A stretch of DNA of 10,982 bases from Methylovirgula sp. Its GTDB lineage: Bacteria; Pseudomonadota; Alphaproteobacteria; Rhizobiales; Beijerinckiaceae. Below are positions 5,689 through 10,982 of this stretch, in pieces (position 1 is the first letter of the stretch; each line of letters begins with the position of its first letter). The stretch is from contig JASHVQ010000215.1 of the NCBI GenBank assembly GCA_030044485.1, forward strand, positions 1 through 10,982, read 5' to 3'. The notes beneath the pieces are model-generated. The model was not told the origin of the DNA. It was given only the letters and a program-made list of their open reading frames with translations, and did not search any database. The translations under genes were made by a program, and so were the position numbers.

Positions 5689-6924
5689 ATGGCCCGCCTC
5701 GTGATGAAATTCGGCGGCACTTCCGTTGCCGGGATGGAGCGCATTCGCAATGTCGCGCGACACGTCAAGCGGGAGGTCGATGCCGGCGCGGAAGTCGCGA
5801 TCGTCGTCTCCGCCATGGCGGGCAAGACCGACGAACTGGTCGCGCTGTGCAACGCCGCCTCGAACCACTACGACCCGCGCGAATATGATGCGGTCGTTGC
5901 CTCCGGCGAACAGGTCTCGGCAGGACTGCTCGCCATCGTGCTGCAAGCCATGGGGATCGCGGCGCGTTCCTGGCAAGGCTGGCAGATCCCGATTCTGACG
6001 ACCAGGGCGGGGGGCGCGGCGCGCATCTCCAGCATCGAGGGCAACTCGATCATCGCCGCCCTCAAGGCCAAGGAGGTCGCGGTCATCGCCGGCTTCCAGG
6101 GCGTCAATGAGGAGACGGACCGCGTCACCACGCTCGGGCGCGGCGGGTCGGATACGAGCGCGGTGGCGATTGCGGCGGCCATCAAGGCCGACCGCTGCGA
6201 TATATATACCGACGTCGACGGGGTCTATACGACCGATCCGCGCGTTGTCCCGAAGGCGCGCCGGCTCGAACGGGTGACGTGCGAGGAAATGTTGGAGATG
6301 GCCTCGCTCGGGGCCAAGGTCATGCAGGTCCGCTCCGTCGAACTCGCCATGGTGAAGCGGGTCAAGACCTTCGTGCGCTCGTCGTTCGACGATCCAGCAG
6401 GCCCGTGCTCCGGCACCTTGATTTGCGACGAGGAGGATATCGTGGAACAGCAGGTGGTAACCGGCATCGCCTTTTCGCGCGACGAGGCGCAGATCACGTT
6501 GCGCCGCGTCGCCGACCGGCCGGGTGTTGCCGCTGCGATCTTCATGCCGCTGGCGGAAGCCGGCATCAATGTCGACATGATCGTTCAGGTCGCTTCCGAC
6601 GACACGGTCACGACCGACATCACCTTTACCGTGGCGAGCGGCGATTTCGACCGCGCCCGCGCCATTCTCGAGAAGAACAAGGCGCAAGTCGGCTATGCTG
6701 CGCTGCAAGGCGCGAGCGACGTGGCGAAAGTCTCGGCCATCGGCATCGGCATGCGAAGCCATGCCGGCGTGGCGGCCATCGCCTTCAAGGCGCTGTCCGA
6801 GAAAGGCATAAATATCAGGGCCATTACCACATCCGAGATCAAGTTCTCGGTGTTGATCGACGCCGCCTACACCGAACTCGCGGTGCGCACGCTGCATTCG
6901 ATCTACGGCCTTGACAAAGGCTAG
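5689..6924 (+). CDS. lysC: Aspartate kinase LysC with two ACT domains
   Basis: Aspartate kinase phosphorylates L-aspartate with ATP, the first committed step to lysine (and diaminopimelate), threonine and methionine. The 411-residue monofunctional enzyme has 'KFGGTSV' (7-13) at the start of the kinase domain, 'SAMAGKTDEL' (41-50), 'SGEQVSAGLL' (72-81), 'GFQGV' (135-139), 'TLGRGGSDTSA' (148-158) and 'YTDVDGVYTTDPR' (173-185). Two C-terminal ACT domains follow: about 267-335, with 'DRPGVAAAIF' and 'INVDMIVQ', and about 345-408, with 'MRSHAGVAAIAF' and 'TSEIKFSVLI'. This architecture goes with feedback inhibition by lysine and/or threonine, which is inferred here. Start: ATG 5689, directly before the first kinase strand, with only a weak ribosome binding site. 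An internal Shine-Dalgarno/GTG pair at 6431-6444 could start a separate regulatory subunit. It is not fused to homoserine dehydrogenase. Confidence 0.97.
   Translation: MARLVMKFGGTSVAGMERIRNVARHVKREVDAGAEVAIVVSAMAGKTDELVALCNAASNHYDPREYDAVVASGEQVSAGLLAIVLQAMGIAARSWQGWQIPILTTRAGGAARISSIEGNSIIAALKAKEVAVIAGFQGVNEETDRVTTLGRGGSDTSAVAIAAAIKADRCDIYTDVDGVYTTDPRVVPKARRLERVTCEEMLEMASLGAKVMQVRSVELAMVKRVKTFVRSSFDDPAGPCSGTLICDEEDIVEQQVVTGIAFSRDEAQITLRRVADRPGVAAAIFMPLAEAGINVDMIVQVASDDTVTTDITFTVASGDFDRARAILEKNKAQVGYAALQGASDVAKVSAIGIGMRSHAGVAAIAFKALSEKGINIRAITTSEIKFSVLIDAAYTELAVRTLHSIYGLDKG
6431..6444 (+). promoter_or_regulatory. Possible internal ribosome binding site and GTG start within lysC
   Basis: AGGAGG (6431-6436) lies 5 bases before an in-frame GTG (6442-6444) that encodes Val252 of LysC. 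Initiation here would give a 160-residue protein containing just the two ACT domains. In Bacillus subtilis aspartokinase II and Corynebacterium glutamicum LysC an internal in-frame start at the matching domain boundary makes the beta subunit. The signal also simply encodes adjacent acidic residues (Glu-Glu-Asp), so chance is a real alternative. Confidence 0.3.
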
Positions 6925-6956
6925 CGCGATCCGCGCCGGCGTGGTCCGGCTCACGC

Positions 6957-6986
6957 TTGCGGTCCGGACTTTGCATTAGCTATAGG
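6957..6986 (+). promoter_or_regulatory. Putative sigma-70 type promoter upstream of ptsP
   Basis: TTGCGG (6957-6962) and TATAGG (6981-6986) are separated by 18 bases. The spacer contains the 8-bp palindrome GTCCGGAC (6962-6969), and GGTCCGG occurs again at 6943-6949, so an operator is conceivable. The TATAG-type -10 matches those proposed for grxC and lysC. Transcription would serve ptsP, or a separate small RNA. Confidence 0.4.
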
Positions 6987-7099
6987 TTCGGATGCGTTAG
7001 GCTGTCTGAGCCCGACGGGCATGGGCATATCGCGGTCGCATCAAGTTTATGCAGTAGGCGTAGATTTGTTCGCTGCTGGCCGTTCCCGCTATTCCCTTA

Positions 7100-7132
7100 G
7101 GGCGCCTCAGCGGCGAAGCCGCCAGGCGGCCC
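7100..7132 (+). other. Strong imperfect hairpin in the ptsP leader
   Basis: Positions 7110-7114 (GCGGC) and 7118-7122 (GCCGC) pair around a GAA loop. An outer stem (7100-7107 with 7124-7132, one bulge) extends it across a small internal loop. It ends 90 bases before the ptsP start. A T-run lies about 15 bases beyond, too far for a standard terminator, so an attenuator, an RNA stability element or the end of a small RNA are the options. Function is not shown. Confidence 0.4.
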
Positions 7133-7222
7133 AAATGCCTTGGAATATTTTTGGGAAACCTGCCTCCGAAATGATTCGGCCTGGCCGTCTCGAAGCGTGA
7201 GGCTCCGCAAGAGGAACTGGCC

Positions 7223-9487
7223 ATGCGTGGCCCCATCGGCGGACCGCGACTGCTGCTGCGACGGCTTCGCGAGGTCATGGCGGAGCCGATCAGTCCGCAG
7301 GACCGGCTCGACAAGATCGTCGTCCACATCGCCGCCAACATGGTGGCCGAGGTGTGCTCGGTCTACGTCTTGCGCGCCGACGGACGGCTCGAACTCTTCG
7401 CCACCGAAGGTTTGAACCGCGAAGCCGTCCACTTGACCACCATGCGCAAGGGCGAGGGTCTCGTCGGCTTGATCGCCGAGACGGCCGAGCCTCTGGCGCT
7501 CGCCGATGCGCAGCATCATCCGTCCTTCTCCTACAAGCCGGAAACGGGCGAGGAGATCTATTCGTCGTTCCTCGGCGTGCCGGTGCTGCGCGGCGGCATC
7601 ACGCTCGGCGTGTTGGTCGTGCAAAACCGCGTGCGGCGTATCTATTCCGAAGAGGAAATCGAAGCGCTGCAGACGACGGCGATGCTGCTCGCCGAAATGG
7701 TCGCCTCGGGCGAGCTGCAGGCCATCGGCCTGCTCGACGCCGAGATGGCTCTGCATCGGCCGCTGGCGCTGAAGGGCGTGCCGATCGCCGAAGGCGTGGG
7801 CCTCGGCCACGTCGTGCTTCACGAGCCGCGCGTCATCGTCAAACAGCTTGTGGCCGAGGATGTGAAGGCCGAAACGGAGCGGCTGGAAGCCGCGATCAAC
7901 GCCGTGCGCCAGTCGATCGACCAGCTGATCGAACGTGGCGACGTCGGCCCGGGCGAGCATCGCGAAGTGCTCGAAGCCTTTCGCATGTTCGCTTACGACC
8001 GCGGCTGGATCCGCCGGCTGCGCGAGGCGGTCGCCACCGGCCTTACCGCCGAGGCGGCGGTCGAACGCGTGCAGAGCGACGCGCGCGCCAAGTTGCAGCG
8101 CCAGACCGACCCTTATATGCGCGAGCGCCTGCACGATCTCGACGATCTCGCCAACCGGCTTCTCTATCAGCTCGCCGGCCGCAGTTTCGTGACCGCGCAT
8201 GAAGATCTGCCGGAGAATGCCATCATCGTGGCGCGCACCATGGGGCCGGCGGCGCTGCTCGACTACGACCGCACCAAGCTGCGCGGCCTGGTGCTCGAAG
8301 ACGCCGGCGCCTCGAGCCATGTCGCCATCGTCGCGCGCGCGCTTGGCATAGCCAGCGTCGGCGAAGTGCCCAATATCGCCGCGCTCGTCGAGCCGGGCGA
8401 CGCGCTCATCGTCGATGGGACGTCCGGCGACGTCCACGTGCGCCCGCCGCAGGACATCGAAAACGCCTATGCCGAGAAGGCGCGCCTGCGCGCCCGCCGC
8501 CAGGAACGCTATCACAAGCTGCGCGATAAGCCGGCCGTCACCAAGGACGGCGTGACGGTCGAGCTGCACATGAACGCCGGCCTGCTCGTCGACCTGCCGC
8601 ATGTCGTGGAGACCGGCGCGGCCTCGATCGGCCTTTTCCGCACCGAGCTTCAGTTCATGATCGTCTCGCAGTTCCCCGGCATGCGCCAGCAGCAGGCCTT
8701 CTACAAGGCCTGTTTCGACGCGGTGCCGGGCAGGGCGATCACCTTCCGCACGCTGGACATCGGCTCCGACAAGGTTCTGCCCTACATGACGCGGGTCGAA
8801 GAGCAGAATCCGGCGCTCGGCTGGCGCGCCATCAGGATAGGGCTCGATCGGCCGGCGCTGCTGCGCATGCAGTTGCGGGCGCTGCTGCGCGCCGGCGCGG
8901 ATCGCGAAGTGCGCATCATGTTTCCGATGATCGCCACGGTTTCCGAATTCGAGGCCGCCAAGGCGCTCGCCGAGCGCGAGGTCGCCTACCTCAAACGCCA
9001 TGAACATCGTCTGCCCGCCGATCTCAAGCTCGGCGCCATGGTGGAAGTTCCGGCCATCCTGTGGCAGCTCGACGAGATCTGCGCGCGCGCCGATTTTCTT
9101 TCGGTCGGAACCAACGATCTCATCCAGTATTTGTTCGCCGCGGATCGCGACAACAAGCGCGTCGCCGCCCGTTTCGATTCGCTTTCTGCGCCCATTCTGC
9201 GCGCCTTGAAGATCATCGTCGAAAAGGCCGCCAAATCGAAGACCCCGCTGACGCTGTGCGGCGAGATGGGCAGCAAGCCGATCGAGGCGCTCGCTCTGCT
9301 GGCCATCGGCTTCCGCTCGCTCTCGATGTCGCCGGCGGCCATCGGCCCGGTCAAGGCGATGATCCTGGCGACGGACCTCGAAGCGGCGAGCAAATTCGTC
9401 AACGGGCGCATTGAGGCGCGCGACGGTACGCATTCGCTGCGCAACGAGCTGCATCGCTTTGCCGAGGCGCACCGCATTCCGGTGTAG
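7223..9487 (+). CDS. ptsP: Phosphoenolpyruvate-protein phosphotransferase PtsP (enzyme I-Ntr) with GAF domain
   Basis: EI-Ntr takes phosphate from phosphoenolpyruvate and passes it to NPr (PtsO), then EIIA-Ntr (PtsN), a regulatory chain linked to nitrogen state, potassium and carbon storage rather than sugar import. The 754-residue product is full length. It has an N-terminal GAF domain (about 28-165), a linker to the EI N-domain (about 180-320), the phosphohistidine domain with '[19 protein letters not shown]' (362-380, active His366), and the C-terminal PEP-binding barrel with '[10 protein letters not shown]' (470-479), 'TLDIGSDK' (510-517), 'GAMVEVP' (604-610), 'GTNDLIQY' (629-636) and the catalytic Cys679 in 'LCGEMGS'. 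Start: ATG 7223 with GAGGA (7211-7215) 7 bases upstream, and the N-terminus 'MRGPIGGPR' resembles rhizobial PtsP. The partners ptsO and ptsN are not in this window. It precedes prfA by 83 bp. Confidence 0.97.
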   Translation: MRGPIGGPRLLLRRLREVMAEPISPQDRLDKIVVHIAANMVAEVCSVYVLRADGRLELFATEGLNREAVHLTTMRKGEGLVGLIAETAEPLALADAQHHPSFSYKPETGEEIYSSFLGVPVLRGGITLGVLVVQNRVRRIYSEEEIEALQTTAMLLAEMVASGELQAIGLLDAEMALHRPLALKGVPIAEGVGLGHVVLHEPRVIVKQLVAEDVKAETERLEAAINAVRQSIDQLIERGDVGPGEHREVLEAFRMFAYDRGWIRRLREAVATGLTAEAAVERVQSDARAKLQRQTDPYMRERLHDLDDLANRLLYQLAGRSFVTAHEDLPENAIIVARTMGPAALLDYDRTKLRGLVLEDAGASSHVAIVARALGIASVGEVPNIAALVEPGDALIVDGTSGDVHVRPPQDIENAYAEKARLRARRQERYHKLRDKPAVTKDGVTVELHMNAGLLVDLPHVVETGAASIGLFRTELQFMIVSQFPGMRQQQAFYKACFDAVPGRAITFRTLDIGSDKVLPYMTRVEEQNPALGWRAIRIGLDRPALLRMQLRALLRAGADREVRIMFPMIATVSEFEAAKALAEREVAYLKRHEHRLPADLKLGAMVEVPAILWQLDEICARADFLSVGTNDLIQYLFAADRDNKRVAARFDSLSAPILRALKIIVEKAAKSKTPLTLCGEMGSKPIEALALLAIGFRSLSMSPAAIGPVKAMILATDLEAASKFVNGRIEARDGTHSLRNELHRFAEAHRIPV

Positions 9488-9570
9488 GGCGACGCCCAGC
9501 CGCGCGGCGCCCCTTCTCAAGCGGCGCGCGACGGCTTAACTTTGATCCATCCTTCGCCTTGTTTAAGTCC

Positions 9571-10641
9571 ATGCTGCCGCAAGACAAGCTCGATCTCATT
9601 TTGCGCCGCCACGCGGAGATTTCCGACCGGCTGGCGAGCGGCCCGGGCTCGGCCGTGTTCGTGGCGCTGTCGCGCGAGCTTGCCGAGATCGATGACGTCG
9701 TCGCCGCGATCCGCGATTATCGCGGCGAGGAACAGGAGATTGCCGGCATCGATGCGATCCTGGCGGACCCGAAGCTCGAGCCGGAGATGCGGGGGCTTGC
9801 GGAAGCCGAGCGGCAGGAGGCGCGCGCCAGGCTTTTGGCGCTCGAACAAAAGCTTAGGGTCGCGCTTCTGCCCAAGGACGCAGCCGACGAGAAAAGCGCC
9901 ATTCTCGAAATTCGCGCCGGCACGGGCGGCGACGAAGCGGCGCTATTCGCGGGCGACCTGTTTCGCATGTATCAGCGCTACGCCGAACTCAAAGGATGGC
10001 GCGTCGAGGTTCTTTCGGCGAGCGAGGGCACGCTCGGCGGATTCAAGGAAATCATCGCCGAGATCGAAGGCCGCGGCGTCTTTGCGCGACTCAAGTTCGA
10101 ATCGGGCGCGCATCGCGTACAGCGCGTCCCCGAAACCGAGACGCAGGGCCGTATCCATACGTCCGCCGCGACCGTGGCAGTTCTGCCCGAGGCGCAGGAT
10201 ATCGACGTCGACATCAACGAATCGGACCTCAGGATCGACACGATGCGCGCCCAAGGCGCCGGCGGCCAGCACGTCAACAAGACGGAATCTGCAATTCGCA
10301 TCACGCATCTGCCGACGAACACGATCGTCTTCGTGCAGGACGAGCGCTCGCAACACAAGAACCGGGCGCGAGCCATGGCGTTGCTGCGCGCCCGCCTTTA
10401 TGACATGCAGCGCCAGAAGCGCGATGCCGAACGCGCCGCCGACCGGCGCGCCCAGGTCGGCTCCGGCGACCGTTCGGAACGCATCCGCACCTATAATTTC
10501 CCGCAAGGGCGAGTGACCGACCACCGCATCAATCTGACGCTTTACAAGCTCGACAAAGTGTTGGGCGGCGAGGCGCTCGACGAGGTGATCGACGCGCTGA
10601 TCACCCAGCATCAGGCGGCCTTGCTGGCGAGCGACAAATAA
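9571..10641 (+). CDS. prfA: Peptide chain release factor 1 (RF1)
   Basis: RF1 recognises stop codons UAA and UAG on the ribosome and triggers release of the finished protein. The 356-residue product has the N-terminal helical domain (1-100), the central domain with '[20 protein letters not shown]' (114-133), the codon-recognition P-x-T element as Pro187-Glu-Thr189 in '[16 protein letters not shown]', the catalytic GGQ at 231-233 within '[18 protein letters not shown]', and 'DERSQHKN' (257-264). The P-x-T element identifies RF1; RF2 has SPF there. Start: ATG 9571 gives the usual alphaproteobacterial 'LPQDKLD' opening. A TTG at 9559 would add four residues and cannot be excluded; neither has a strong ribosome binding site. 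In most relatives prmC, which methylates the GGQ glutamine, follows directly; here a convergent membrane-protein gene follows instead. Confidence 0.96.
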   Translation: MLPQDKLDLILRRHAEISDRLASGPGSAVFVALSRELAEIDDVVAAIRDYRGEEQEIAGIDAILADPKLEPEMRGLAEAERQEARARLLALEQKLRVALLPKDAADEKSAILEIRAGTGGDEAALFAGDLFRMYQRYAELKGWRVEVLSASEGTLGGFKEIIAEIEGRGVFARLKFESGAHRVQRVPETETQGRIHTSAATVAVLPEAQDIDVDINESDLRIDTMRAQGAGGQHVNKTESAIRITHLPTNTIVFVQDERSQHKNRARAMALLRARLYDMQRQKRDAERAADRRAQVGSGDRSERIRTYNFPQGRVTDHRINLTLYKLDKVLGGEALDEVIDALITQHQAALLASDK

Positions 10642-10645
10642 TTCG

Positions 10646-10982
10646 TCAATCGAATCCCGGCGGCTCGTCTTTGCGGCGCGCAGCCGCGTGACGCGGCGTC
10701 CAAAGGTCTTGCCCCTGAAGAAGGCTCACAAAAACGCCGGCAAGAAAGGCATCGAGCGCCGCAAAGAGAATGTTGACGGCGAGTTCGTCCGGCGGCCAAA
10801 TCCAACCGTGCCTGTAGAAGAAGGTCGACATCACCAGCGCGCCGACGGCGAGCGCCACGAGCGCGCCGAAAGAGGTCGCGCGCGGGACAAGCGTCAGAGC
10901 GAGAAGCGGTGCGACAAGCGCCGCCGAGATCGCAAGGGCGAGCCCAATGGCTTGCCGCGGGTCGCCGCTCTTGCCCGAGAGA
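10646..10982 (-). CDS. Uncharacterised multi-pass membrane protein, N-terminal part missing
   Basis: I do not recognise a family. The frame is open from the right edge of the window to a TGA at 10646, giving 111 visible residues that are the C-terminal part. Three hydrophobic stretches are visible: residues about 12-31, 38-56 and 66-90, the last containing 'LAVNILFAALDAFLAGVFV'. Between the second and third is an aromatic-rich loop 'YRHGWIWPPDE'. The tail is polar and ends '...RRKDEPPGFD'. A GTG at 10858 is a possible start but would begin within the second hydrophobic stretch, and there is no ATG in the visible upstream part, so the gene probably starts beyond the window. It converges on prfA with a 4-bp gap. 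Codon use matches its neighbours. Confidence 0.6.
   Translation of the reverse strand, partial: LSGKSGDPRQAIGLALAISAALVAPLLALTLVPRATSFGALVALAVGALVMSTFFYRHGWIWPPDELAVNILFAALDAFLAGVFVSLLQGQDLWTPRHAAARRKDEPPGFD

Larger units (their letters stand above)
6925..7222 (+). other. Non-coding lysC-ptsP interval with promoter-like motif and structured leader
   Basis: These 298 bases hold no convincing gene. From left to right: a GCGCG/CGCGC hairpin around the lysC stop (6924-6936), a promoter-like motif (6957-6986), several small inverted repeats (GATGCG 6991-6996 with CGCATC 7037-7042; GCCC/GGGC 7010-7020), a strong hairpin at 7100-7132, then an AT-richer patch near 7143-7153. A 59-codon ORF (ATG 7021 to TGA 7200) is possible, but it has no good ribosome binding site and no protein-like composition. 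If the promoter is used, ptsP has a leader of about 230 bases, which is long for this compact window. Confidence 0.5.

Noticed and set aside
6911..6916. Perfect -35 consensus TTGACA at the end of lysC
   Set aside because: It lies in lysC codons and no -10-like sequence occurs 16-18 bases downstream, where the sequence is GC-only.
5515..6954. A 479-codon open frame on the minus strand over lysC, overlapping ubiG
   Set aside because: It is antisense to intact lysC, has shadow-like composition and no recognisable motifs. The real minus-strand gene there is ubiG, in another frame.
7021..7200. A 59-codon ORF in the ptsP leader (ATG 7021 to TGA 7200)
   Set aside because: It has no good ribosome binding site and an unremarkable Arg/Gln/Ala composition, and it runs through the 7100-7132 hairpin. 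It is kept only as a note within the leader entry.
9487..9508. GC palindromes after ptsP (GGGC/GCCC and GCCGCGCGGC) as a terminator
   Set aside because: The stems are short or self-complementary without a usable loop, and no T-run follows. Such strings are common by chance at this base composition.
7097..9520. An 807-codon open frame on the minus strand covering nearly all of ptsP
   Set aside because: It is exactly antisense to a full-length, motif-complete ptsP. Its product is rich in Arg, His, Asp and Gly with no domain pattern, as expected when GC-rich third positions remove stop codons from the opposite strand.
10641..10655. ATTCG/CGAAT inverted repeat between prfA and the membrane gene
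   Set aside because: It is only 5 bp and AT-containing, has no T-run, and overlaps both gene ends. It is too weak to call a terminator.

Overview
This GC-rich window carries compact, single-copy housekeeping genes typical of an alphaproteobacterium, most likely in the order Hyphomicrobiales (Rhizobiales). The evidence is gene content and protein style: an EI-Ntr type PtsP with a GAF domain, an alphaproteobacterial LysC with two ACT domains, an NDUFAF5-like methyltransferase beside comF, and UbiG divergent from lysC. A finer placement (for example the Beijerinckiaceae/Methylocystaceae group) is only an impression. I see no tRNA, rRNA, CRISPR array, insertion sequence, integrase or phage gene, and base composition does not shift along the window.

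Layout. Positions 1-1716 hold the 3' part of dsbB (+) facing rlmN (-), with two small hairpins between their ends. A secreted SIMPL-domain protein (1774-2487, +) diverges from rlmN and converges, with a 6-bp gap, on an NDUFAF5-like methyltransferase (2494-3375, -). Upstream of the methyltransferase on the same strand is a 46-residue single-pass membrane protein with a strong ribosome binding site (3416-3556, -). comF (3689-4492, +) diverges from it and is followed by grxC (4522-4794, +), which converges with a 4-bp gap on ubiG (4799-5548, -). ubiG diverges from lysC (5689-6924, +) across a 140-bp promoter region. A 298-bp untranslated stretch with a promoter-like motif and a strong hairpin leads into ptsP (7223-9487, +), then prfA (9571-10641, +). 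An unrecognised membrane protein (-) runs off the right edge.

The genes serve unrelated core jobs: periplasmic disulfide formation (DsbB), rRNA and tRNA m2A methylation (RlmN), glutathione-linked redox (GrxC), ubiquinone synthesis (UbiG), probable complex I assembly (NDUFAF5-like), the first step of the aspartate amino-acid family (LysC), nitrogen-linked phosphotransfer signalling (PtsP) and translation termination (PrfA). UbiG and the NDUFAF5-like protein both feed the respiratory chain. DsbB also passes electrons to quinone, but nothing in the sequence shows common regulation.

I found no candidate for a new multi-gene system. The observations most worth checking are the unannotated-size membrane protein, an internal Shine-Dalgarno/GTG pair in lysC at the boundary where other bacteria start a separate regulatory subunit, the absence of a classical SAM-binding glycine motif in the NDUFAF5-like protein, and the structured lysC-ptsP leader.
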